From the NCBI RefSeq assembly GCF_016802725.1, contig NC_052666.1:13580375-13644374 (forward strand): a stretch of DNA of 64,000 bases, written 5' to 3'. The stretch comes from Solenopsis invicta. Taxonomy: Eukaryota > Arthropoda > Insecta > Hymenoptera > Formicidae. Numbering within the stretch: position 1 is the first letter of the stretch; the number at the start of each line of letters is the position of its first letter. Below are positions 29,940 through 43,800 of the stretch, piece by piece. The translations under genes were made by a program, and so were the position numbers. The notes below the pieces were generated by a model. The model ran no database searches and was not told the DNA's origin. It saw only the letters and a list, made by a program, of their open reading frames with translations.

Positions 29940-32900
29940 TTGAATTTCCCAGCACGAATTGCAAATGAATCGTTATCTATGCGATATCTCACGTGTTTTA
30001 CGTTAAAAAGCGTCAAACAAGCGTGGATCTGCATCAGAAACGAAACTATTGAAGTTCCCAGCGCGAATTGCAAACGAATCGCTATCTATGCGATATCTAA
30101 CGTGTTTTACGTTAAAAAGCGTCGAACAAGCGTTGATCTGCATCAGAAACATAACTATTGAAGATCCCAGCGCGAATTGCAAACGAATCGCTATCTATGC
30201 GATATCTCACGTGTTTTACGTTAAAAAGCGTCAAACAAGCGTTGATCTGCATCAGAAACGAAACTATTGAAGTTCCCTGCGCGAATTGCAAATGAATCGT
30301 TATCTATGCGATAACTCACGTGTTTTACGTTAAAATGCGTCAAACAAGCGTTGATCTGCATCAGAAACGAAACTATTGAAGTTCCCTGCGCGAATTGCAA
30401 ATGAATCGTTATCTATGCGATATCTCACGTGTTTTACGTTAAAAAGCGTCAAACAAGCGTTGATCTGCATCAGAAACGAAACTATTGAAGTTCCCAGCGC
30501 GAATTGCAAATGAATCGTTATCTATGCGATATCTCACGTGTTTTACGTTAAAAAGCGTCGAACAAGCGTTGATCTGCATCAGAAACATGACTATTGAATA
30601 TCCCAGCGCGAATTGCAAACGAATCGCTATCTATGCGAAATCTCACGTGTTTTACGTTAAAAAGCGTCAAACAAGCGTTGATCTGCATCAGAAACGAAAC
30701 TATTGAAGTTCCCAGCGCGAATTGCAAATGAATCGTTATCTATGCGATATCTCACGTGTTTTACGTTAAAAAGCGTCGAACAAACGTTGATCTGCATCAG
30801 AAACATAACTATTGAAGTTCCCAGCGCGAATTGCAAACGAATCGCTATCTATGCGATATCTCACGTGTTTTACGTTAAAATGCTTCAAACAAGCGTTGAT
30901 CTGCATCAGAAACGTAACTATTGAAGTTCCCAGCGCGAATTGCAAACTAATCGCTATCTATGCGATATCTCACGTGTTTTACGTTAAAATGCTTCAAACA
31001 AGCGATGATCTGCATCAGAAACGTTACTATTGAATTTCCCAGCCCGAATTGCAAATGAATCGTTATCTATGCGATATCTCACGTGTTTTACGTTAAAAAG
31101 CGTCGAACAAGCGTTGATCTGCATCAGAAACATAACTATTGAAGATCCCAGCGCGAATTGCAAACGTATCGCTATCTATGCGATATCTCACGTGTTTTAC
31201 GTTAAAAAGCGTCGAACAAACGTTGATCTGCATCAGAAACATAACTATTGAAGTTCCCAGCGCGAATTGCAAACGAATCGCTATCTATGCGATATCTCAC
31301 GTGTTTTACGTTAAAAAGCGTCGAACAAGCGTCGTTCTGCATCAGAAACATAACTATTGAAGTTCCCTGCGCGAATTGCAAATGAATCGTTATCTATGCG
31401 ATATCTTACGTGTTTTACGTTAAAAAGCGTCAAACAAGCGTGGATCTTCATCAGAAACGAAACTATTGACGTTTACAGCGCGAATTGCAAATGAATCGTT
31501 ATCTATGCGATATCTCACGTGTTTTACGTTAAAAAGCGTCAAACAAGCGTTGATCTGCATCAGAAACGAAACTATTGAAGTTCCCTGCGCGAATTGCAAA
31601 TGAATCGTTATCTATGCGATATCTTACGTGTTTTACGTTAAAAAGCGTCAAACAAGCGTGGATCTGCATCAGAAACGAAACTATTGAAGTTCCCAGCGCG
31701 AATTGCAAACGAATCGCTATCTATGCGATATCTCACGTGTTTTACGTTAAAAAGCGTCGAACAAGCGTCGTTCTGCATCAGAAACATAACTATTGAAGTT
31801 CCCTGCGCGAATTGCAAATGAATCGTTATCTATGCGATATCTTACGTGTTTTACGTTAAAAAGCTTCAAACAAGCGTGGATCTGCATCAGAAACGAAACT
31901 ATTGAAGTTCCCAGCGCGAATTGCAAACGAATCGCTATCTATGCGATATCTCACGTGTTTTACGTTAAAAAGCGTCGAACAAGCGTTGATCTGCATCAGA
32001 AACATAACTATTGAAGATCCCAGCGCGAATTGCAAACGAATCGCTATCTATGCGATATCTCACGTGTTTTACGTTAAAAAGCGTCAAACAAGCGTGGATC
32101 TTCATCAGAAACGAAACTATTGACGTTCCCAGCGAGAATTGCAAATTAATCGTTATCTATGCGATATCTCACGTGTTTTACGTTAAAAAGCGTCAAACAA
32201 GCGTTGATCTGCATCAGAAACGAAACTATTGAAGTTCCCTGCGCGAATTGCAAATGAATCGTTATCTATGCGATATCTCACGTGTTTTACGTTAAAAAGC
32301 GTCGAACAAGCGTTGATCTGCGTCAGAAACATAACTATTGAAGTTCCCAGCCCGAATTGCAAACGAATCGTTATCTATGCGATATCTCACGTGTTTTACG
32401 TTAAAATGCTTCAAACAAGCGTTGATCTGCATCAGAAACGAAACTATTGAATTTCCCAGCGCGAATTGCAAATGAATCGTTATCTATGCGATATCTCACG
32501 TGTTTTACGTTAAAAAGCGTCGAACAAACGTTGATCTGCATCAGAAACATAACTATTGAAGTTCCCAGCGCGAATTGCAAACGAATCGCTATCTATGCGA
32601 TATCTCACGTGTTTTACGTTAAAAAGCGTCGAACAAGCGTCGTTCTGCATCAGAAACATAACTATTGAAGTTCCCTGCGCGAATTGCAAATGAATCGTTA
32701 TCTATGCGATATCTTACGTGTTTTACGTTAAAAAGCTTCAAACAAGCGTGGATCTGCATCAGAAACGAAACTATTGAAGTTCCCAGCGCGAATTGCAAAC
32801 GAATCGCTATCTATGCGATATCTCACGTGTTTTACGTTAAAAAGCGTCGAACAAGCGTTGATCTGCATCAGAAACATAACTATTGAAGATCCCAGCGCGA

Positions 32901-35900
32901 ATTGCAAACGAATCGCTATCTATGCGATATCTCACGTGTTTTACGTTAAAAAGCGTCAAACAAGCGTGGATCTTCATCAGAAACGAAACTATTGACGTTT
33001 ACAGCGAGAATTGCAAATTAATCGTTATCTATGCGATATCTCACGTGTTTTACGTTAAAAAGCTTCAAACAAGCGTGGATCTGCATCAGAAACGAAACTA
33101 TTGAAGTTCCCAGCGCGAATTGCAAACGAATCGCTATCTATGCGATATCTCACGTGTTTTACGTTAAAAAGCGTCGAACAAGCGTCGTTCTGCATCAGAA
33201 ACATAACTATTGAAGTTCCCTGCGCGAATTGCAAATGAATCGTTATCTATGTGATATCTCACGTGTTTTACGTTAAAACACGTCAAACAAGCGGTGATCT
33301 GCATAAGAAACGAAACTATTGAAGTTCCCAGCGCGAATTGCAAATGAATCGTTATCTATGCGATATCTCACGTGTTTTACGTTAAAAAGCGTCGAACAAG
33401 CGTTGATCTGCATCAGAAACGTAACTATTGAAGTTCCCAGCCCGAATTGCAAACGAATCGTTATCTATGCGATATCTCACGTGTTTTACGTTAAAAAGCG
33501 TCGAACAAGCGTTGATCTGCATCAGAAACAAAACTATTGAAGTTCCCAGCGCGAATTACAAACGAATCGCTATCTATGCAATATCTCACGTGTTTTACGT
33601 TAAAAAGCGTCGAACAAGCGTCGTTCTGCATCAGAAACATAACTATTGAAGTTCCCTGCGCGAATTGCAAATGAATCGTTATCTATGCGATATCTTACGT
33701 GTTTTACGTTAAAAATCTTCAAACAAGCGTGGATCTGCATCAGAAACGAAACTATTGAAGTTCCCAGCGCGAATTGCAAACGAATCGCTATCTATGCGAT
33801 ATCTCACGTGTTTTACGTTAAAAAGCGTCGAACAAGCGTTGATCTGCATCAGAAACATAACTATTGAAGATCCCAGCGCGAATTGCAAACGAATCGCTAC
33901 CTATGCGATATCTCACGTGTTTTACGTTAAAAAGCGTCAAACAAGCGTGGATCTTCATCAGAAACGAAACTATTGACGTTTACAGCGAGAATTGCAAATT
34001 AATCGTTATCTATGCGATATCTCACGTGTTTTACGTTAAAAAGCGTCAAACAAGCGTTGATCTGCATCAGAAACGAAACTATTGATGTTCCCTGCGCGAA
34101 TTGCAAATGAATCGTTATCTATGCGATATCTTACGTGTTTTACGTTAAAAAGCTTCAAACAAGCGTGGATCTGCATCAGAAACGAAACTATTGAAGTTCC
34201 CAGCGCGAATTGCAAACGAATCGCTATCTATGCGATATCTCACGTGTTTTACGTTAAAAAGCGTCGAACAAGCGTCGTTCTGCATCAGAAACATAACTAT
34301 TGAAGTTCCCTGCGCGAATTGCAAATGAATCGTTATCTATGCGATATCTTACGTGTTTTACGTTAAAAAGCTTCAAACAAGCGTGGATCTGCATCAGAAA
34401 CGAAACTATTGAAGTTCCCAGCGCGAATTGCAAACGAATCGCTATCTATGCGGTATCTCACGTGTTTTACGTTAAAAAGCGTCGAACAAGCGTTGATCTG
34501 CATCAGAAACATAACTATTGAAGATCTCAGCGCGAATTGCAAACGAATCGCTATCTATGCGATATCTCACGTGTTTTACGTTAAAAAGCGTCAAACAAGC
34601 GTGGATCTTCATCAGAAAAGAAACTATTGACGTTTACAGCGAGAATTGCAAATTAATCGTTATCTATGCGATATCCCACGTGTTTTACGTTAAAAAGCGT
34701 CAAACAAGCGTTGATCTGCATCAGAAACGAAACTATTAAAGTTCCCCGCTCGAATTGCAAATGAATCGTTATCTATGCGATATCTCACGTGTTTTACGTT
34801 AAAAAGCGTCGAACAAGCGTTGATCTGCATCAGAAACATAACTATTGAAGTTCCCAGCCCGAATTGCAAACGAATCGTTATCTATGCGATATCTCACGTG
34901 TTTTACCATAAAATGCTTCAAACAAGCGTTGATCTGCATCAGAAACGAAACTATTGAAGTTCCCAGCGCGAATTGCAAATGAATCGTTATCTATGCGATA
35001 TCTCACGTGTTTTACGTTAAAAAGCGTCGAACAAACGTTGATCTGCATCAGAAACATAACTATTGAAGTTCCCAGTGCGAATTGCAAACGAATCGCTATC
35101 TATGCGATATCTCACGTGTTTTACGTTAAAAAGCGTCGAACAAGCGTCGTTCTGCATCAGAAACATAACTATTGAAGTTCCCTGCGCGAATTGCAAATGA
35201 ATCGTTATCTATGCGATATCTTACGTGTTTTACGTTAAAAAGCTTCAAACAAGCGTGGATCTGCATCAGAAACGAAACTATTGAAGTTCCCAGCGCGAAT
35301 TGCAAACGAATCGCTATCTATGCGGTATCTCACGTGTTTTACGTTAAAAAGCGTCGAACAAGCGTTGATCTGCATCAGAAACATAACTATTGAAGATCCC
35401 AGCGCGAATTGCAAACGAATCGCTATCTATGCGATATCTCACGTGGTTTACGTTAAAAAGCGTCAAACAAGCGTGGATCTTCATCAGAAACGAAACTATT
35501 GACGTTTACAGCGAGAATTGCAAATTAATCGTTATCTATGCGATATCTCACGTGTTTTACGTTAAAAAGCGTCAAACAAGCGTTGATCTGCATCAGAAAC
35601 GAAACTATTGAAGTTCCCTGCGCGAATTGCAAATGAATCGTTATCTATGCGATATCTTACGTGTTTTACGTTAAAAAGCTTCAAACAAGCGTGGATCTGC
35701 ATCAGAAACGAAACTATTGAAGTTCCCAGCGCGAATTACAAACGAATCGCTATCTATGCAATATCTCACGTGTTTTACGTTAAAAAGCGTCGAACAAGCG
35801 TCGTTCTGCATCAGAAACATAACTATTGAAGTTCCCTGCGCGAATTGCAAATGAATCGTTATCTATGTGATATCTCACGTGTTTTACGTTAAAACACGTC

Positions 35901-36800
35901 AAACAAGCGGTGATCTGCGTAAGAAAGGAAACTATTAAAGTTCCCCGCTCGAATTGCAAATGAATCGTTATCTATGCGATATCTCACGTGTTTTACGTTA
36001 AAAAGCGTTGAACAAGCGTTGATCTGCATCAGAAACATAACTATTGAAGTTCCCAGCCCGAATTGCAAACGAATCGTTATCTATGCGATATCTCACGTGT
36101 TTTACGTTAAAAAGCGTCGAACAAACGTTGATCTGCATCAGAAACATAACTATTGAAGATCCCAGAGCGAATTGCAAACGAATCGCTATCTATGCAATAT
36201 CTCACGTGTTTTACGTTAAAAAGCGTCGAACAAGCGTCGTTCTGCATCAGAAACATAACTATTGAAGTTCCCTGCGCGAATTGCAAATGAATCGTTATTT
36301 ATGCGATATCTTACGTGTTTTACGTTAAAAATCTTCAAACAAGCGTGGATCTGCATCAGAAACGAAACTATTGAAGTTCCCAGCGCGAATTGCAAACGAA
36401 TCGCTATCTATGCGATATCTAACGTGTTTTACGTTAAAAAGCGTCGAACAAGCGTTGATCTGCATCGGAAACATAACTATTGAAGATCCCAGCGCGAATT
36501 GCAAACGAATCGCTATCTATGCGATATCTCACGTGTTTTACGTTAAAAAGCGTCAAACAAGCGTTGATCTGCATCAGAAACGAAACTATTGAAGTTCCCT
36601 GCGCGAATTGCAAATGAATCGTTATCTATGCGATAACTCACGTGTTTTACGTTAAAATGCGTCAAACAAGCGTTGATCTGCATCAGAAACGAAACTATTG
36701 AAGTTCCCTGCGCGAATTGCAAATGAATCGTTATCTATGCGATATCTCACGTGTTTTACGTTAAAAAGCGCCAAAAAAGCGTTGATCTGCATCAGAAACG
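29940..36800. repeat. Middle sub-array with higher-order repeats of about 8 monomers
   Basis: Marker monomers with CGTCGTTCTGCATC or AAAAAGCTTCAAACAAGCGTGG, and one with GACGTTTACAGCGAGAATTG, recur in fixed order. Equivalent blocks start at 31,793, 32,665, 33,646, 34,300, 35,172 and 36,262, giving spacings of 872, 981, 654, 872 and 1,090 bp (8, 9, 6, 8 and 10 monomers). These markers are rare elsewhere, so this is a separately homogenised domain. Confidence 0.8.
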
Positions 36801-37896
36801 AAACTATTGAAGTTCCCTGCGCGAATTGCAAATGAATCGTTATCTATGCGATATCTCACGTGTTTTAGGTTAAAAAGCGTCGAACAAGCGTTGATCTGCA
36901 TCAGAAACATAACTATTGAAGTTCCCAGCGCAATTTGCAATCGAATCGCTATCTATGCGTTATCTCACGTGTTGTACGTTATAATGCTTCAAACAAGCGT
37001 GGATCTGCATCAGAAACGAAACTATTGAAGTTCCCTGCGCGAATTGCAAACGAATCGCTATCTATGCGATATCTCACGTGTTTTACGTTAAAAAGCGTCG
37101 AACAAGCGTTGATCTGCATCAGAAACATAACTATTGAATTTCCCATCGCGAATTGCAAACGAATCGCTATCTATGCGATATCTCACGTGTTTTACGTTGA
37201 AATGCTTCAAACAAGCGTCGATCTTCATCTGAAACGAATCTATTTACATTTACAGCGAGAATTGCAAACGAATAGCTATCTATGCGTTATCTCACGTGTT
37301 GTACGTTATAATGCTTCAAACAAGCGTGGATCTGCATCAGAAACGAAACTATTGAAGTTCCCTGCGCGATTTGCAAATGATTTGTTATCTAAGCGAAATC
37401 TCACGTGTTTTCCGTTAAAAAGCGTCAAACAAGCGTTGATCTGAATCAGAAACATAACTATTGAAGTTCGCAGCGCGAATTGTAAACGAATCGCTATCTA
37501 CTCGATATCTCACGTGTTTTACGTTAAAATGCGTCAAACAAGCGTGGATCTGCATCAGAAACGAAACTATTTAAGTTCCCTGCGCGAATTGCAAATGAAT
37601 TGTTATCTATGCGAAATCTCACGTGTTTTACGTTAAAAAGCGTCGAACAAGCGTTGATCTGCATCAGAAACATAACTATTGAAGTTCCCAGCGCGAATTG
37701 CAAACGAATCGCTATCTATGCGTTATCTCACGTGTTTTACTTTATAATGCTTCAAATAAGCGTGGATCTTCATCTGAAACGAAACTATTGTCGTTTACAG
37801 CTTGAATTGCAAATGAATCGTTATCTATACGATATCTCACGTGTTTTACGTTAAAGAGCGTCAAACAAGCGTTGATCTGCATCAGAAACGTAACTA

Positions 37897-40800
37897 TTGA
37901 AGTTCCCAGCTCGAATTGCACATGAATCGTTATCTATGCGATATCTCACGTGTTTTACGTTAAAAAGCGTCGAACAAGCGTTGATCTGCATCAGAAACGA
38001 AACGATTGAAGTTCCCTGCACGAATTGCAAACGAATCGCTCTCTTTGCGATATCTCACGTGTTTTACGTTAAAATGCTTCAAACAAGCGTTGATCTGCAT
38101 GAGAAACATAACTATTGAATTTCCCCGCGCAAATTACAAATGAATCGTTATCTATGCGATATCTCACGTGTTTTACGTTAAAAAGCGTCGAACAAGCGTT
38201 GATCTGCATCAGAAAAATAACTATTGAATTTCCCAGCGCGAATTGCAAACGAATCGCTATCTATGCGATATCTCACGTGTTTTACGTTAAAATGCTTCAA
38301 ACAAGCGTGGATCTTCATCTGAAACGAATCTATTTACATTTACAGCGAGAATTGCAAACGAATCGCTATCTATGCGGTATCTCACGTGTTTTACGTTAAA
38401 ATGCGTCGAACAAGCGTGGATCTGCCTCAGAAACGAAACTATTGAAGTTGCCTGCGCGAATTGCAAATGAATCGCTATGTATGCGTTATCTCACGTGTTT
38501 TACGTTAAAATGCTTCAAATAAGCGTGGATCTTCATCTGAAACGAAACTATTGTCGTTTACAGCTTGAATTGCAAGTGAATCGTTATCTATGCGATATCT
38601 CACGTGTTTTACGTTAAAGAGCGTCAAATAAACGTTGATCTGCATCAGAAATGTAACTATTGAATTTCCCATCGCGAATTGCAAACGAATCGCTATCTAT
38701 GCGATATCTCACGTGTTTTACGTTGAAATGCTTCAAACAAGCGTCGATATTCATCTGAAGCAAATCTATTGACATTTAAAGCGAGAATTGCAAATGAATC
38801 GTTATCTATGCGATATCTCACGTGTTTTACGTTAAAGAGCGTCAAACAAACGTTGATCTGCATCAGAAACGAAACTATTGAAGTTCCCTGCGCGAATTGC
38901 AAATGAATCGTTATCTATGCGATATCTCACGTGTTTTACGTTAAAAAGCGTCGAACAAGCGTTGATATGCATCAGAAACATAACTATTGAAGTTCACAGC
39001 GCGAATTGCAAACGAATCGCTATCTATGCGGTATCTCACGTGTTTTACGTTAAAATGCGACAAACAAGCGTGAATCTGCATCAGAAACGAAACTATTGAA
39101 GTTCCCTGGGCGAATTGCAAATGAATTGTTATCTATGCGAAATCTCACGTGTTTTACGTTAAAAAGCGTCGAACAATCGTTGATCTGCATCAGAAACATA
39201 ACTATTGAAGTTCCCAGCGCAATTTGCAAACGAATCGCTATCTATGCGTTATCTCACGTGTTGTACGTTATAATGCTTCAAACAAGCGTGGATCTGCATC
39301 AGAAACGAAACTATTGAAGTTCCCTGCGCGAATTGCAAATGAATCGTTATCTATGCGATATCTCACGTGTTTTACGTTGAAATGCTTCAAACAAGCGTCG
39401 ATACTCATCTGAAACGAATCTATTGACATTTACAGCGAGAATTGCAAATGAATCGTTATCTATGCGATATCTCACGTGTTTTACGTTAAAAAGCGTCGAA
39501 CATGCGTTGATCTGCATCAGAAACATAACTATTGAAGTTCACAGCGCGAATTGCAAACGAATCGCTATCTATGCGGTATCTCACGTGTTTTACGTTAAAA
39601 TGCGTCCAACAAGCGTGGATCTGCATCAAAAACGAAACTATTGAAGTTCCCTGCGCGAATTGCAAACGAATCGCTATCTATGCGATATCTCACGTGTTTT
39701 ACGTTAAAAAGCGTCGAACAAGCGTTGATCTGCTTCAGAAAGATAACTATTGAAGTTCCCAGCGCGAATTGCAAACGAATCGCTATGTATGCGTTATCTC
39801 ACGTGTTTTACGTTATAATGCTTCAAATATGCGTGGATCTCCATCTGAAACGAAACTATTGAACTTTACAGCTTGAATTGCAAATGAATCGTTATCTATG
39901 CGATATCTCACGTGTTTTACGTAAAAAAGCGTCGAACAAGAGTTGATCTGCATCAGAAACGAAACTATTGAAGTTCCCTGCGTGAATTGCAAACGAGTCG
40001 CTATCTATGCGGTATCTCACGTGTCTTACGTTAAAATGCGTCAAACAAGCGTTGATCTGCAACAGAAACGTAACTATTGAATTTCCCTGCGCAAATTGCA
40101 AATGAATCGTTATCTATGCGATATCTCACGTGTTTTACGTTAAAGAGCGTCAAACAATCGTTGATCTACATCAGAAACGAAACTATTGAAGATCCCTGCG
40201 CGAATTGCAAATGAATCGTTATCAATGCGTTATCTCACGTTTTGTACGTTATAATGCTTCAAACAAGCGTGGATCTCCATCAGAAACGAAACTATTGAAG
40301 TTCCCTTTGCGAATTGCAAACGAATCGCTATCTATGCGATATCTCACGTGTTTTACGTTAAAAAGCGTCGAACAAGCGTTGATCTGCTTCAGAAACATAA
40401 CTATTGAAGTTCACAGCGCGAAATGCAAACGAATCGCTATCTATGCGGTATCTCACGTGTTTTACGTTAAAATGCGTCAAACAAGCGTGGATCTGCATCA
40501 GAAACGAAACTATTTACATTTACAGCGAGAATTGCAAATGAATCGTTATCTATGCGATATCTCACGTGTTTTACGTTAAAAAGCGTCGAACAAGCGCTGA
40601 TCAGCATCAGAAACATAACTATTGAAGTCACAGCGCGAATTGCAAACGAATCGCTATCTATGCGGTATCTCACGTGTTTTACGTTAAAATGCGTCAAACA
40701 AGCGTGGATCTGCATCAGAAACGAAACTATTGAAGTTCCCTGCGCGAATTGCAAATGAATCGTTAGCAATGCGATATCTCACGTGTTTTACGTTAAAATG

Positions 40801-43800
40801 CGTCAAACAAGCGTGGATCTGCAAAAAACGAACTATTGAAGTTCCCTGCGCGAATTGCAAATGAATTGTTATCTATGCGAAATCTCATGTGTTTTACGTT
40901 AAAAAGCGTCGAACAAGCGTTGATCTGCATCAGAAACATAACTATTGAAGTCACAGCGCGAATTGCAAACGAATCGCTATCTATGCGGTATCTCACGTGT
41001 TTTACGTTAAAATGCGTCAAACAAGCGTGGAAATGCATCAGAAACGAAACTATTGAAGTTCCCTGCGCGAATTGCAAATGAATTGTTATGTATGCGAAAT
41101 CTCACGTGTTTTACGTTAAAAAGCGTCGAACAAGCGTTGATCTGCATCAGAAACATAACTATTGAAGTTCCCAGCTCGAATTGCACATGAATCGTTATCT
41201 ATGCGATATCTCACGTGTTTTACGTTAAAATGCGTCAAACAAGCGTGGATCTGCATCAGAAACGAAACTATTTACATTTACAGCGAGAATTGCAAATGAA
41301 TCGTTATCTATGCGATATCTCACGTGTTTTACGTTAAAAAGCGTCGAACAAGCGCTGATCAGCATCAGAAACATAACTATTGAAGTCACAGCGCGAATTG
41401 CAAACGAATCGCTATCTATGCGGTATCTCACGTGTTTTACGTTAAAATGCGTCAAACAAGCGTGGATCTGCATCAGAAACGAAACTATTGAAGTTCCCTG
41501 CGCGAATTGCAAATGAATCGTTATCAATGCGATATCTCACGTGTTTTACGTTAAAATGCGTCAAACAAGCGTGGATCTGCAAAAAACGAAACTATTGAAG
41601 TTCCCTGCGCGAATTGCAAATGAATTGTTATCTATGCGAAATCTCACGTGTTTTACGTTAAAAAGCGTCGAACAAGCGTTGATCTGCATCAGAAACATAA
41701 CTATTGAAGTTCCCAGCGCGAATTGCAAACGAATCGCTATGTATGCGTTATCTCACGTGTTTTACGTTATAATGCTTCAAATAAGCGTGGATCTTCATCT
41801 GAAACGAAACTATTGTCTTTTACAGCTTGAATTGCAAATGAATCGTTATCTATGCGATATCTCACGTGTTTTACGTTAAAGAGCGTCAAACAAGCGTTGA
41901 TCTGCATCAGAAACGTAACTATTGAAGTTCCCAGCTCGAATTGCACATGAATCGTTATCTATGCGATATCTCACGTGTTTTACGTTAAAAAGCGTCGAAC
42001 AAGCGTTGATCTGCATCAGAAACGAAACGATTGAAGTTCCCTGCACGAATTGCAAACGAATCGCTCTCTTTGCGATATCTCACGTGTTTTACGTTAAAAT
42101 GCTTCAAACAAGCGTTGATCTGCATCAGAAACATAACTATTGAATTTCCCCGCGCAAATTACAAATGAATCGTTATCTATGCGATATCTCACGTGTTTTA
42201 CGTTAAAAAGCGTCGAACAAGCGTTGATCTGCATCAGAAAAATAACTATTGAATTTCCCAGCGCGAATTGCAAACGAATCGCTATCTATGCGATATCTCA
42301 CGTGTTTTACGTTAAAATGCTTCAAACAAGCGTGGATCTTCATCTGAAACGAATCTATTTACATTTACAGCGAGAATTGCAAATGAATCGTTATCTATGC
42401 GGTATCTCACGTGTTTTACGTTAAAATGCGTCGAACAAGCGTGGATCTGCCTCAGAAACGAAACTATTGAAGTTGCCTGCGCGAATTGCAAATGAATCGC
42501 TATGTATGCGTTATCTCACGTGTTTTACGTTAAAATGCTTCAAATAAGCGTGGATCTTCATCTGAAACGAAACTATTGTCGTTTACAGCTTGAATTGCAA
42601 ATGAATCGTTATCTATGCGATATCTCACGTGTTTTACGTTAAAGAGCGTCAAATAAACGTTGATTTGCATCAGAAATGTAACTATTGAATTTCCCATCGC
42701 GAATTGCAAACGAATCGCTATCTATGCGATATCTCACGTGTTTTACGTTGAAATGCTTCAAACAAGCGTCGATATTCATCTGAAGCAAATCTATTGACAT
42801 TTAAAGCGAGAATTGCAAATGAATCATTATCTATGCGATATCTCACGTGTTTTACGTTAAAGAGCGTCAAACAAACGTTGATCTGCATCAGAAACGAAAC
42901 TATTGAAGTTCCCTGCGCGAATTGCAAATGAATCGTTATCTATGCGATATCTCACGTGTTTTACGTTAAAAAGCGTCGAACAAGCGTTGATATGCATCAG
43001 AAACATAACTATTGAAGTTCACAGCGCGAATTGCAAACGAATCGCTATCTATGCGGTATCTCACGTGTTTTACGTTAAAATGCGACAAACAAGCGTGGAT
43101 CTGCATCAGAAACGAAACTATTGAAGTTCCCTGGGCGAATTGCAAATGAATTGTTATCTATGCGAAATCTCACGTGTTTTACGTTAAAAAGCGTCGAACA
43201 ATCGTTGATCTGCATCAGAAACATAACTATTGAAGTTCCCAGCGCAATTTGCAAACGAATCGCTATCTATGCGTTATCTCACGTGTTGTACGTTATAATG
43301 CTTCAAACAAGCGTGGATCTGCATCAGAAACGAAACTATTGAAGTTCCCTGCGCGAATTGCAAATGAATCGTTATCTATGCGATATCTCACGTGTTTTAC
43401 GTTAAAATGCTTCAAACAAGCGTCGATACTCATCTGAAACGAATCTATTGACATTTACAGCGAGAATTGCAAATGAATCGTTATCTATGCGATATCTCAC
43501 GTGTTTTACGTTAAAAAGCGTCGAACATGCGTTGATCTGCATCAGAAACATAACTATTGAAGTTCACAGCGCGAATTGCAAACGTATCGCTATCTATGCG
43601 GTATCTCACGTGTTTTACGTTAAAATGCGTCAAACAAGCGTGGATCTGCATCAGAAACGAAACTATTGAAGTTCCCTGCGCGAATTGCAAACGAATCGCT
43701 ATCTATGCGATATCTCACGTGTTTTACGTTAAAAAGCGTCGAACAAGCGTTGATCTGCTTCAGAAAGATAACTATTGAAGTTCCCAGCGCGAATTGCAAA

